NCBI GenBank assembly: GCA_022009855.1
Contig: CP091727.1
Coordinates: 248,001 to 312,000, forward strand
Source: Lentisphaeria bacterium
Lineage (GTDB): Bacteria; Verrucomicrobiota; Lentisphaeria; Victivallales; Victivallaceae
Direction of reading: 5' to 3'
Length of the DNA stretch: 64,000 bases
Shown here: positions 51,997 through 61,588 of the stretch, one piece after another
Layout: every line of letters begins with the position of its first letter
How positions within the stretch are numbered: the first letter of the stretch is position 1
Notes under the pieces: model-generated
What the model saw: only the letters and a program-made list of their open reading frames with translations
Told to the model about the DNA's origin: nothing
The model's database searches: none
Made by a program: the position numbers and the translations under genes

Positions 51997-52923
51997 TTCT
52001 TCACCTCCATCTCCAGTGCGGCATCCTTGATCTGGAGCCAGTTGCAATCGCCCGCCGGGGTGATCTGAATCCGCAGCACACCGTGATACCGGGCAAGTTC
52101 CGGGGTCTTAAATTCAAAAGAGTAACGCTGCCACTCCGGCGTCACCAGCACCTTCCGGTACCGGTAGAAGTGCTTCTCGCCGGAGGTCCAGCCGTCCGCA
52201 GTGAAGCGGACCGGCAGCTCCCGGTCCGCCTTCAGCCAGACCGAGGCCCGGTAGTTCCGGTTCCCCTCCGCCGGGAGCGAGACGCTCTCCACTCCCGCCC
52301 GGGTCCCCGGTTCCGGCGTCAGTTTTACCGCGTGTCCTCCCTCGATATGATCTTCCGCCGAAACCAGTTCCAGCCGGGAGGAGCTGTTGCGGAATTTCCA
52401 CAGAAGTTTCCACTGCAACACGAGGTCGGAAGAAGTTTCCACTTTGACGGAAGCGAGCTCCTTCTCCGGGAGCGGGAAAAGTTTGATATTCCGTACCATG
52501 ACGGAGGCCGGCGTTTTGCACTCCACGTAGGCATCCATCCGCGCCGGTTCCGTCGGCGGGCATGTAGAAGATGCTGGAGATCCGCTTCCAGGTTTCGGAA
52601 AATTCCGCGACATCCCAGCCGCGGCGGTACTGCTCCGGCTGCGCTTCCGTTAACATTACCGTCTTCAGTACCGTCTGCGGCGGCACCGCGCCAACGCCCC
52701 GGTATTCGAGGGAATAACGGTAGTATCCCTTCTTCAGCGGCACCTTCCACGTGACACTGTTCCACTTGCCGGGCGTGGCCTGATAGAGAAACGCATTCTC
52801 TCTGACGACGGTGTTGGAACGCCCATACCGGCTGAGCTCCTGCGGTGCCAGATTCTCCGCCGTGAAGAGCGGGATGGCGGTCAATCCGGTGAGAACCGTC
52901 CAATAAAATGCTCTTTTCATCAT
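51993..52923 (-). CDS. Secreted protein with two CBM-like beta-sandwich domains (one frameshift)
   Basis: Signal MMKRAFYWTVLTGLTAIPLF. WKVPLKKGYYRYSLEYRGVG is a first sandwich; after a break near 52555 (DAYVECKTPASVMVRNIKLF) a second follows (RNYRASVWLKADRELPVRFT; TPEWQRYSFEFKTPELARYH; LQIKDAALEMEV). This matches CBM4/9/22-type folds that bind glycans; no hydrolase domain is present. About 310 codons. Translationally coupled to the downstream glycosidase by an ATGA overlap, so probably a helper binding protein for that enzyme. Confidence 0.78.
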
Positions 52924-52960
52924 GAAATTCTTTCTCTCCGTTCTGTTACGATTCCACCAC

Positions 52961-53677
52961 TCACAAGCCGAGATCGAACGACCATGCGGAGCCGCCGTTT
53001 AAATTGATCCATTTCATGGAAATCGGCCAGGGATGCGACACCACCGCTCCCGTGGGAAAGAGAAACGGCGCCTTCCGGCTGTGGATGAAAAAAATTGGTC
53101 AATGCATCCATGGATCTTATCTGCGTATCGGTGACGGGGTCCGGGGCCAATATCCCCTTCTTCCATGAAACATACTCCGGCGGCTTGTTGGTCATCAGAA
53201 TAACCCGGGGGGCCAGTTTCGTCAACTTGCTGCCGCGCATGCTGTGGTAATCAGAAGAATCCGGTTTGAAATCCCAGCTGAATCCATCCACTTTCGCCGC
53301 ACCGGACCAGGTCACCTGATAGGAGGAGAGGTAGACGGTATCCTCGTTCTCTTTCGGCACATCCTGGTACGAGGGACAGAACATCACCCCTTTCATCGAC
53401 GGTTCCGATTCCGGAATTCCCAGATAGCGGGCGAGGTAGTCGCGAAGCAGATTCCCTGTGCTGTTGATAACCGCAGGCAACTGATCCCGGAAGTCGGCGC
53501 AGTACATCGAGGTGGCGGTCCCCCAGCTGCTTCAAATTGCTGATGCAGCTGGTCTCCTTCGCCGCCTCCCCGCGCCCGGTTCAACGCGGGCAGCAGCATG
53601 GCAGCCAGAATCGCGATGATCGCAATCACGATCAGGAGTTCAATCAGCGTAAATCTGCGGCAATCCTTTGTGACCAT
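52961..53677 (-). CDS. Pseudopilin-like protein with class III signal (two frameshifts)
   Basis: Start ATG at 53675-53677 (MVTKDCRRFTLIELLIVIA) after AGGAGACAG; FTLIELLIVIAIIAILAAML and LPALNRARGGGE follow. A break near 53560 leads to YLARYLGIPESEPSMKGVMF and NKPPEYVSWKKGI, then SHGSGGVASLADFH, the position of the H-x9-DG motif (here ADFH). A second break near 53022 leads to KWINLNGGSAWSFDLGL, ending at 52961. The IS110 coding frame overlaps its first 34 bp, and the IS replaces its upstream DNA, so its native promoter is probably displaced. Confidence 0.85.
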
Positions 53678-54741
53678 AATCTGTCTCCTATGATAAAATT
53701 CCACTTCGATGCCGGGAAAAACTCATTTTTTACGAGTTTGAATTGAGTAAAATCCTCAAACATCCAGTTGTTTTTTAATGTTCGATACACGATATCGAGG
53801 AATTTGCGAGCCAAGGCGATATTGGCTTTCGCTCCACCCCGCCGACTTTTAACCGATTCATGAAAGGCATGGAGATACGGGCTGTATCGTTTTGCGATCA
53901 GCGCACATTGAACCAATGTGGTTCGTGCAATTTTGCTGCCGTTCTTCGTGATTCGTCCATGACAGACCGTATCATTTGAATTACTTACTCTCGGGACGAT
54001 TCCGATATAAGCCGCAAGCTGTTTCGAAGAACGGAAGTCATGGATATTGCCGATTGTCGAGAGCAGAGTTGCCGCCCCTTTCGAACCGATTCCTTTAATG
54101 GATTTCAGATTCTTGAAGCCGTCCATCTTACTGCCATGATCCTCAATCGTCTTATCCAATTTTTCAATGCTTTGATTCAAGCTGCGAATTTGTTCGACGA
54201 CCACGAACAGTTCCGTATCGGTGATTGGGTCAAAGTGAAAGCTCAAAGCTTTCCGAAGCCCGGTCTCCGTGGACAACTCCTCCCGCTTCAAAACGATGAA
54301 ATTGGCAGCCAGCAGATTATTGACTTTGTTTTTCAAGACGGTACGCAACTGAACCAGCTTTTCCCTGGTCTGCGTCAAACTTGAAATCTTCGCTTGTAAA
54401 TCGTCTTTCATTCTTACCTCCGGAAGCATATCCTTTTCCAGAAACTCCGCCAATATTTTCGCGTCATGCTTGTCCGTCTTTTTCGTGGACGTGCTGATCA
54501 CTTTGAACTGTGAGGGATTTACTACGACGAGCCGTCCCACATGAGCTTTCAGGAACCGGCAAAACATAAATGTGTTGCCGGTCGCTTCCACCGCCATGGC
54601 AGTATCCTTTCCGAGCAGTGAAGCAAAACCTTTCAACTCACTGATTTCGCACTTGCCGATTTTCTTCTCCTCGCCGTTTTCCCGGATACAATACGTGAAG
54701 TTGTTCCGGTGCAAATCCACTCCCACAAAACTTGTCATCAT
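53644..54741 (-). CDS. IS110-family DEDD transposase
   Basis: About 365 residues. N-terminal DEDD (RuvC-like) domain with Asp in FVGVDLHRNNF, Glu in AVEATGNTFM, and Asp residues in KKTDKHDAKIL; C-terminal Transposase_20 domain with LKSIKGIGSKGAATLLSTIG and LAAYIGIVPRVSNSNDTV, including the Ser expected near IGIVP..S. Start ATG at 54739-54741 (MMTSFVGVDL). The frame has no stop before the start of the pseudopilin gene: its last 11 codons (SQRIAADLR region) lie inside that gene, so the element's terminus is immediately upstream of it. Confidence 0.94.
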   Translation of the reverse strand: MMTSFVGVDLHRNNFTYCIRENGEEKKIGKCEISELKGFASLLGKDTAMAVEATGNTFMFCRFLKAHVGRLVVVNPSQFKVISTSTKKTDKHDAKILAEFLEKDMLPEVRMKDDLQAKISSLTQTREKLVQLRTVLKNKVNNLLAANFIVLKREELSTETGLRKALSFHFDPITDTELFVVVEQIRSLNQSIEKLDKTIEDHGSKMDGFKNLKSIKGIGSKGAATLLSTIGNIHDFRSSKQLAAYIGIVPRVSNSNDTVCHGRITKNGSKIARTTLVQCALIAKRYSPYLHAFHESVKSRRGGAKANIALARKFLDIVYRTLKNNWMFEDFTQFKLVKNEFFPASKWNFIIGDRLWSQRIAADLR

Positions 54742-55224
54742 CGTCAGCCTCCATTCGTTTTTCACGAATCGAAGCGGAACTGCTGTCACGGCCTCACCAT
54801 CCTCCTATACAGAGTAGTCGAATTAACATCGCTCTCTACGGTGGCGCTCTGGTTTGCAGATCTGACTAATCTCCTTTCCGGGGTCATCCTCTTCTCGGAG
54901 GCGCCTCAAATAAATATTCAGTCTGCAACCTGTCCGCTTCCATACGTGTAAGTTAATCGCCATAAATTACACGCCGCAAGCAGAAACCGCGAACGTCAGC
55001 TATTTATCATACCATCTCCTTCCCTGTTCGACCTTTCGGGTTCCGCCATTAATTATAGCAAAACACACCGGGAAAAGCAATCGGACACGGTCACTTTTCA
55101 AGAGACATTTCTGACACATTATGAAACAAATGAGACAAACAGATCAAAATGAAAATCGCCGGGAAGACAGTTGTCTCTCCGGCGGCGGTTTCGGAGCGGC
55201 GCACAGCTCCGGCGGTGAACGGCT
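54742..55224. mobile_element. Non-coding 5' part of the IS110 element and flanking DNA
   Basis: No supported gene from 54742 to 55224. The first 230-280 bases have no coding signal and probably form the long non-coding end of the IS110 element, where IS110-family elements encode their bridge RNA. The right boundary is uncertain (about 54960-55050) because the family lacks terminal repeats and target duplications. The remainder is intergenic DNA next to the Gfo/Idh gene stop. Confidence 0.5.
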
Positions 55225-56244
55225 TCAGAAGACCACGGAGTTTCCGCTTCGGGTGGATTCGATCATCGCAAAACTGACTTTGAGGCTGTCATATGCATCC
55301 TGAATCGTGGGAAGAGGCAGGGATCGGCCGTGCAGAACTTCCGTAACACTGTTCAACTGGCGGAAAAAGGCGGAATCGGCATTGCCCTCCTTCCGAATTC
55401 TCTCCGCCGCACAGTCGGGCGGTTCCGTTTCCGGGTTGATGAGGTTCGTTTTCCCGTCCGGGGTGAAATGGGTGATCAGGTCACCGCCATCCATGACAAG
55501 CGCGCCGTGATCGCCGTAGATTTCCATACGTTCGCACGAGCGGCCGAAGCGCTGCCATGAACAGAGCATGTTGCAGATCAGACCGTTGCCGTAGGTGACG
55601 ACCGCTGCCGCGTAATCCACCGGGAGCGGCTGATCCCGCGAGAGCAGAAGACTCTCCGCATAAACCCGTTTCGCCGGGCCGAAGTACCAGTTGGCCAGAT
55701 CGATGTGATGCGCAAGCATATCGATGATTACGCCGCCGCAAAGTTCAAAATCCGCAAACCAGTCCCCCGGCATGCGCCTGTAACCGGGCAGGCTCAGATC
55801 GACGTTGCAGTAGCGAAGTTTGCCGATGACGCCCTCTTCGAGCAACTGTTTCATCCGGAGAGATTTCGCCATATAGCGACGTACGAACCCCACGGTGAAG
55901 AGCTTGTCATAGTCCCCAAGGAGAGTGAGCAGCTCATCCGCCTCTTCGGGAGTCCGGCACAACGCCTTTTCACAGAAAATCGGTTTGTGCGCCGCAACCG
56001 CCGCACGAATTCCCTCCGGATGGCAGTAGGTCGGGGAAGCAATGATCACGCAATCCACGTCCGGGGATTCTGCCAGCTCATCCGCACTGGAGCAGACGAC
56101 TGCACCGTACTCCTTATGCATCTTCTCCGCCGCTTCCGTGCAGCTGTCGTAAACGCTGGAAACGCCGGTTCCCGGAATGAATTTTGTCTGTGACGCATGC
56201 ATGTTTCCCATGCGTCCGGCTCCGATGATTCCATAACGGATCAT
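55225..56244 (-). CDS. Gfo/Idh/MocA-family NAD(P)-dependent oxidoreductase
   Basis: 339 residues, intact. Rossmann motif RYGIIGAGRMGNMHASQTKF, VDCVIIASPTYCHPE, the conserved Lys in KPIFCEKALCRTPEEADELL, and the C-terminal sheet with GGVIIDMLAHHIDLANWYFG (catalytic Asp/His). Similar to myo-inositol or glucose 2-dehydrogenases; the sugar is not determinable. Start follows AAGAGGACAATT. Downstream of nagA on the same strand, but the two are separated by IS copy B. Confidence 0.92.
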   Translation of the reverse strand: MIRYGIIGAGRMGNMHASQTKFIPGTGVSSVYDSCTEAAEKMHKEYGAVVCSSADELAESPDVDCVIIASPTYCHPEGIRAAVAAHKPIFCEKALCRTPEEADELLTLLGDYDKLFTVGFVRRYMAKSLRMKQLLEEGVIGKLRYCNVDLSLPGYRRMPGDWFADFELCGGVIIDMLAHHIDLANWYFGPAKRVYAESLLLSRDQPLPVDYAAAVVTYGNGLICNMLCSWQRFGRSCERMEIYGDHGALVMDGGDLITHFTPDGKTNLINPETEPPDCAAERIRKEGNADSAFFRQLNSVTEVLHGRSLPLPTIQDAYDSLKVSFAMIESTRSGNSVVF

Positions 56245-56276
56245 AATTGTCCTCTTGTTGGTTGCGATTGCTTATC

Positions 56277-57666
56277 GAGCCAATTTCAAAAAGATTGGCT
56301 TTTTCCTGTAAATAACTCTTTTTCTCATGTGCCAAGCCCATCTTGACACATCCAGTACGACTTTTTTTCAAAAAGCCGTAAAAAATCGATTTTTTTGTGT
56401 GAACCTTTCCCGTTACCACGGGAGTTGCATTTTTTAATTTTTAATCGAACTTAAATCAATCTATTCAAGCATGTTGAACAGTTGCTTCACCGTAATGGCG
56501 ATTACGCCGAACATCAGATGACACAGGACTTTCCAATGCCCTTTCACCCCTGACATGACGTGCGCCATAGTTGTCTTTCAAATCCGAATTTACCCGCTCA
56601 ACCGTTGAACGCTCCCGATAACGAATCTTTCGGGCTGGAGGCAATTCAACCGTTCCTCCCCCGCCGGGGATTGGGATCAATAACCGGAATATGTCCCATC
56701 TTTTTCGAAACAGCCTTGATTTCTTCCGCGTCATAGGCGCAATCCGCTAAATCATACAGAATTTTTGCTCGTGCCGAAGACATCTGTATCAAAGGGATTG
56801 CCGCTTGACTGTCGTGCAATGAGGCTGAACTTAAAATCGCAGCGAGTGGAACTTCCCCGTCCCCAACCGCAAGATGGAGTTTGTAGCCGCACCAATAGGA
56901 CGTTTTACCTTTGCTGTCGCGTTTACCGCCCCAGTCGCAACCTTGCGGGAGATCGGCAAGATTCTCCGGTAGTGTTTGATGCACTTGCAATTCAAGCCGC
57001 CGGGTTTTGATTTCTGCGATTTCCTGTTTGGACAACGCCGCTTTCTCCGCTATACTTTTTCGCCCGCGTTTCTTCTTGAGCTTGAGCTTCGGCTTGTTTT
57101 TGCGGCAAGCTTTTTCGCGACCGATGATTGCGGTTGAATCAAGGCTTGCGTGTCCCACCAATTTGTCGGTATAATTTTCCCGAACAACTGCCGCATGGAT
57201 TGCATTGCAGACTTTCTCCCGGGAAAAATTCCGAACGCTCTTGAAAATGTCGCTTCGGAGGGGACTTCTCCTCGATATTCCCAACCGCAAAGCCTGCGTA
57301 AACTCGGATTTGTTTTCAAATTTTCAATCAACCCCTTCGTCGTCGGAAAGTCATAGACCGCTTTCAAGAAAAATGCCCGAAGCATTTTCTCCCGGTCTTT
57401 CATCGGCCGTCCCAATCCGCTCCAGCGTAGCGTGCTGGTGATGAATCGTGACGGCTTAATCATTTCAACAATTCGCAAAAACTCCTTCATTTTTGCGGTT
57501 AATTCGCACAATTCTTCTTCCAGCAGTGGAAAAAGATATGTTTCCATTGTAAAGTAAAGCTTCGGCAGATCGTTCATTTTTCCTCCAGGTTTGCTACCCC
57601 TAAGTTAAAATGAACCTTCTGCCTCTTTTTTCATCCCCCAAAATTAAAAACTTTTGAAATTACCTC
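56277..57666 (-). mobile_element. Insertion sequence copy B, same element as 42649-44044, degenerate transposase
   Basis: 1390 bp; inverted ends GAGCCAATTTCAAAA (left) and TTTTGAAATTACCTC (right). Target duplication TATC at 56273-56276 and 57667-57670. Lies between the Gfo/Idh gene start region and the nagA stop. About 90% identical to copy A by eye, with two frameshifts in its transposase. Confidence 0.92.
56465..57577 (-). pseudogene. Transposase of IS copy B (frameshifted)
   Basis: MNDLPKLYFTMETYLFPLLE begins the same protein as copy A. Frame breaks near 57260 and 56650 split it; the DDE regions GHASLDSTAIIGREKA, LYDLADCAYDAEEI and ERSTVERVNSDLKDN are still recognisable. Probably cannot make active protein if the breaks are real. 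Confidence 0.88.
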
Positions 57667-57683
57667 TATCACATTTCGCGGTT

Positions 57684-58889
57684 TCAGCGGCAATTTTCCG
57701 CTCCGCAAGCGGTCCTGCTGCATTTTTCCGGCAGCCGTTCCGGCTTTCTCAAGAACTGTTCCCGTCCGCCGCACCAGACGGCAAGCGGGGTCCATTCGTC
57801 ATCGGCAATCAAGAAGTCAGCGAAAAAACCGCTTCTCAACTCCCCGATCCCCGGAAGCCCGAGCGACCGCGCCTGATTGCTCCCGGCACAACGGATCAGC
57901 TCCGAATCCGGAAAAAGCTGAAGAGAACGTAACCGTTTCAGGCCGTCACAATATTGCAGCAGACTGCCCGCCACCTGGCCGGTGACGAGAGTCGCCCTGC
58001 CGCCTCTGACGGTCACAGCCAGTCCGCCGAGTGTATAGTCGCCATCCGGCATGCCGGAAGCCCGCATGCCGTCGGTAATCAACATGATCCGTTCGGGGCC
58101 TTTCAGTTTCAGAATGATCCGGAGCATCTCCCCGGTCAGGTGAACCCCGTCGGCGATGAGTTCGACATAGACATCGTCGGCAAGCAGTCCGCCACCGACC
58201 ATTCCCGGCTCCAGGTGGTGAAGCGGCGTCATCATGTTGCAGAAATGAGTGAGATGCTTCATTCCGGCCAGCCGCGCCTGCTGAAAACAGGCGAAATCCG
58301 CCGTGCTGTGCGCTCCCGACGGCATGATTCCAAGTTTCGTCAGCTGCCGGCAGAACTCCACTCCTCCGGACAATTCCGGTGAAAACGAAACTTTTCTCAC
58401 CGGATATATCCGATTCCACTCTTGAACCGCAGCGAAATCCGGCTCCCGGAGAAAAGCGGGATTCTGCGCGCCGGCGCATTCCGGATGGAAGAACGGTCCC
58501 TCCAGATGGAGGCCGAGCGGGCGACCGTACTCCGGCCGCGCCGCATATCGCGCGGCGGTCCGGCAAATCTCGGTGATGGTCTCATATTCGAGACTGAGAG
58601 TCGTTACGAGAAACGAAGTCACCCCCTCGGAAAGCTTGCCATGCGCGATGGTCCGGAAAGCGGACTCCCGCGCGTCGGAGAAATCACAGTTGTCACGCCC
58701 GTGGAAATGGATGTCGAAAAAACCGGGCAGGAGAGTTTTCCCTTGCAGATCGACAATCCGGTCGGCCGGAATTTTCAAAATCCCGTCCGGAAAGATCCCG
58801 GCAATTCGGTCATCGGCAATCAGCATGGCTCCATTGACAATCTCCCTGCCGGGAGAAACTATGTGCGCATTGCGGAACAGCGTTCTCAT
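57684..58889 (-). CDS. nagA: N-acetylglucosamine-6-phosphate deacetylase
   Basis: 401 residues, intact. Amidohydrolase fold: metal-binding GFFDIHFHGRDNCDFSD (His61, His63), metal Glu in LHLEGPFFHPECAGAQNP, GAHSTADF, LTHFCNMMTPLHHLEPG (His) and the catalytic Asp in MLITDGMRASGMPDGDYT. Removes acetyl from GlcNAc-6-P. Stands 3 bp after nagB, the classic pair. Confidence 0.95.
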   Translation of the reverse strand: MRTLFRNAHIVSPGREIVNGAMLIADDRIAGIFPDGILKIPADRIVDLQGKTLLPGFFDIHFHGRDNCDFSDARESAFRTIAHGKLSEGVTSFLVTTLSLEYETITEICRTAARYAARPEYGRPLGLHLEGPFFHPECAGAQNPAFLREPDFAAVQEWNRIYPVRKVSFSPELSGGVEFCRQLTKLGIMPSGAHSTADFACFQQARLAGMKHLTHFCNMMTPLHHLEPGMVGGGLLADDVYVELIADGVHLTGEMLRIILKLKGPERIMLITDGMRASGMPDGDYTLGGLAVTVRGGRATLVTGQVAGSLLQYCDGLKRLRSLQLFPDSELIRCAGSNQARSLGLPGIGELRSGFFADFLIADDEWTPLAVWCGGREQFLRKPERLPEKCSRTACGAENCR

Positions 58890-58892
58890 CGT

Positions 58893-59669
58893 TCAATCCA
58901 GACAAATGGTGTCCGCACAGTATACGATCTCCGAATCCGTCTTGCGTGCCAGAAAGGAGGCCGGGAGCTCCGGCGTCGGAATTCCACCGCGGAGCTTTCT
59001 CAGCGGAGCCTTCTGTTCCGGGAAACAGGCCAGCAGGAGGAGCCGCTTCGAGGCGAGGATCTGCCGCATGCCCATCGTGACGGCCCGTTTCGGGACGATG
59101 TCCCTGTCGGCGGCAGTCAGGCGGCGGTTTGTGGCAAGCGTCAGATCGGTCAACCTGACAACCCGACTCGGGAGTTGCGCGAATGCGTCTGCGGAGATTT
59201 CGGATTCCGGCATCGGTTCGTTGAAGGCGATGTGACCGTTGAACCCGATTCCGAGCAGCTGAAGGTCGGTTCCGCCGCACGCCTCCAGCGCGCGATCAAA
59301 CCGCTCCGGATTGCGCGGATCGGGAAAATGAATGTTTTCCCCGCGCAATCCGAGCGCGGAGTCGATGCGGCCGAAGAGATATTCCGTCATATATCTGTGG
59401 TAACTGAGCGGATGGGTGTTCGAGACCGGAGAAAGATCCTCGTCCACATACTCATCCAGATTCCATGTATGGAGCTCTTTCAACGAAATCCGGGAACGGT
59501 TCAGGGTTTCCGCCAGGAGTTCATAGAGGCGGATCATTGTGTTCCCGGTGGCAAGCCCGATGTCAACCCGCTCCCCCCGGCCGACCGCATCGGCAATCAC
59601 CCGATAGATTTTTTCCGCGCCGAGACGGCTCATCGCTTCGTAATTGTCCACTTTTATCCAGTTCATCAC
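58893..59669 (-). CDS. nagB: Glucosamine-6-phosphate deaminase
   Basis: 258 residues, intact. LATGNTMIRLYELL (sugar-phosphate loop), HTWNLDEYVDEDLSP with catalytic Asp72, LLGIGFNGHIAFNEP with the catalytic His, and TMGMRQILASKRLLLLACFP. Converts GlcN-6-P to Fru-6-P and ammonia, feeding glycolysis. Start ATG 59667-59669 (MMNW) after GGGAGCTGGTG; a TATAAT box lies at 59698-59703. Co-transcribed with nagA and, before the IS, the Gfo/Idh gene; divergent from an AraC regulator. Confidence 0.95.
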   Translation of the reverse strand: MMNWIKVDNYEAMSRLGAEKIYRVIADAVGRGERVDIGLATGNTMIRLYELLAETLNRSRISLKELHTWNLDEYVDEDLSPVSNTHPLSYHRYMTEYLFGRIDSALGLRGENIHFPDPRNPERFDRALEACGGTDLQLLGIGFNGHIAFNEPMPESEISADAFAQLPSRVVRLTDLTLATNRRLTAADRDIVPKRAVTMGMRQILASKRLLLLACFPEQKAPLRKLRGGIPTPELPASFLARKTDSEIVYCADTICLD

Positions 59670-59763
59670 CAGCTCCCGGTTGAAAAATTCTATCTTTATT
59701 ATACCTTAAAAAGAAGAAAGAAAATACAAACTTCATGCAAACAGATACACTTTCGGTGCATAA

Positions 59764-60561
59764 ATGAAATATTTCGAAGGAATTGATTTCGCGATGGCCG
59801 ATGTGCAGTTCGGCTCCCGCAACGTCAAGCGGAATTATCCGTTCTACTACGGCCTCCAGCTGGTCTATTCCGGTGAAATCTCGCTGGCTGTCGACCGGAG
59901 ACGAGAGATCCGGCGACGCGGCCCGACGGTGTTTCTGACCAGCCCCGAACATTTTTACGAGTATTCGTCACCCGGTTTCGCGGCACGCGATCATTACTGG
60001 GTCTGTTTTCATGGTCCGAAAGTAAAACAGTATCTGGAAGAAGGCCTGTTCCGCTCGGATCCCGAAACTCCGTTCTTCAACCTTCGCCAGCCGGAAGCAT
60101 TCCGCGACCGTTTGAGGGAGCTGATCAATCTCATACGGAACGGACGCGAACATGACCGGGCCGTCTGTCTGCTCGAAACACTTCTCTTCACTGTGCAGGC
60201 CGATGCGGAAGAGCTTCCGGAAAAAAGCGGATTATCACCGGGAACGCTTCTCCAGACTTATGACGCGAATCGCCGCAAATCCTGAGAAGAAATGGGATTT
60301 CGAATCAGAAGCCAGAGCCATGAGTGTGAGCCTGAACCATTTTAACCGTCTATTCCGGAAATACCACAAATCCTCGCCGCACCACAGTGTCATACAGGCG
60401 CGGATGCGAAAGGCCGCCGATCTGCTTCTGCACAGCGACGCCTCAGTGGCGGAAATCGCGCTGACGGTCGGAGTTGAAAACGAATTCTATTTTTCCCGTC
60501 TCTTCAAAAACAGTTTGCACTTTCCCCGAGCAGCTACCGGAAAGAATTCCGCAAGGGATGA
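59764..60561 (+). CDS. AraC/XylS-family regulator (two frameshifts)
   Basis: Cupin sensor domain (KRNYPFYYGLQLVYSGEISL; PTVFLTSPEHFYEYSSPGFA) to about residue 170, a break near 60240, then the DNA-binding domain: MSVSLNHFNRLFRKYHKSSP, SVAEIALTVGVENEFYFSRL, and after a break near 60507 FALSPSSYRKEFRKG, ending at 60561. About 265 codons. Divergent from nagBA, so it likely responds to amino sugars or a related glycan signal. Confidence 0.85.
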
Positions 60562-60661
60562 TGCGCATGAAAAGTGTATTCTTTTGCATGAATCATACAT
60601 TCCATCTTCCTTTTTCAGGAGTATACTATGCGCAGAAAAACAATTCAAAGGAGATGGAGTC

Positions 60662-61553
60662 ATGCGAAAAAACCGATGAGTTGGGAATCGGCGTCATGGT
60701 ACGGTTCACCGTTCCGGTGGAAGAGAGTATTCAACGGCTGAAATCATTTGGACTTCGCCACTGTCAGTTCGCCGGGGTGCCCGACACCTATCTCTATGGA
60801 GACGAAGGGGACCGCAATACCGGCAAACTGATGAACCTGATGGACCAGTACAATATCGCCTGCTGCTCTGTATTCTGCTCGTTCCCCGGCCAGGACTGGG
60901 CACGCGGCAGGGAGACGATCGGGCTGACGCCGCCGGAAACCCGCGCGGAACGGATCGCCCGCGCCTGCCGGACCGCCGACTGGGCAAAGGAACTGGGGAT
61001 CAATCAGATCGCCGTTCACGTCGGCTATCTCCCGGAAGATGCGGGCAGCAGCAATTATCAAAGTTTCATCCGGGCGATGCGTAGCTTCACCCGTCTGCTG
61101 GAATCGAACGGCCAGTTCCTCGCCTACGAGACCGGTCAGGAACCGCTGGATCTCCTTCTCGCGGTCATGGCTGACATCGGCACGGATAATCAGCGCATCA
61201 ATTTCGATCCGGCCAATCTGCTCTATTACAACAACAACGATCCGATGGAGTTTGTGGAAAAGGTGTCAGACCGAATCGTCCATATCCACTGCAAAGATGC
61301 GGTCCGTCCGCTTCCCGGCGCGGAATTCGGCAGGGAAACCCGCCTGGGGGAAGGTGATACAAATTTTTGCAACCTCTTTCGCAAACTCTACGCCGGCGGA
61401 TATCGCGGTCCCCTCACCATCGAACGCGAAATCCGCGAAGGCGAAGAGTTGGATCGGGATATCCGCAATGCGATTCGTCTGCTGGAGAAGCTGAAAAGCG
61501 AATGTGCCGCACCGGGAATTTGTACGTCTGCGTCTCCTCATTCGCTTCGTTAA
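60662..61553 (+). CDS. Sugar phosphate isomerase/epimerase-like TIM barrel
   Basis: About 296 residues. VMVRFTVPVEESIQRLKSFG, IAVHVGYLPEDAG, GQFLAYETGQEPLDLLLAVM (metal Glu), RINFDPANLLYYNNNDPMEF, and IVHIHCKDAVRP (His) match xylose-isomerase-like barrels. The best start is the ATG at 60662, 8 bases after AAGGAG, if one A is removed from the AAAAAA that follows; without that change the in-frame ATG is 60654. Upstream AGTATACT at 60620-60627 looks like a -10. Substrate unknown. Confidence 0.85.
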
Positions 61554-61588
61554 ACCGGGCAGACAGTACCCCCCCTCCCCGCAGGAGT

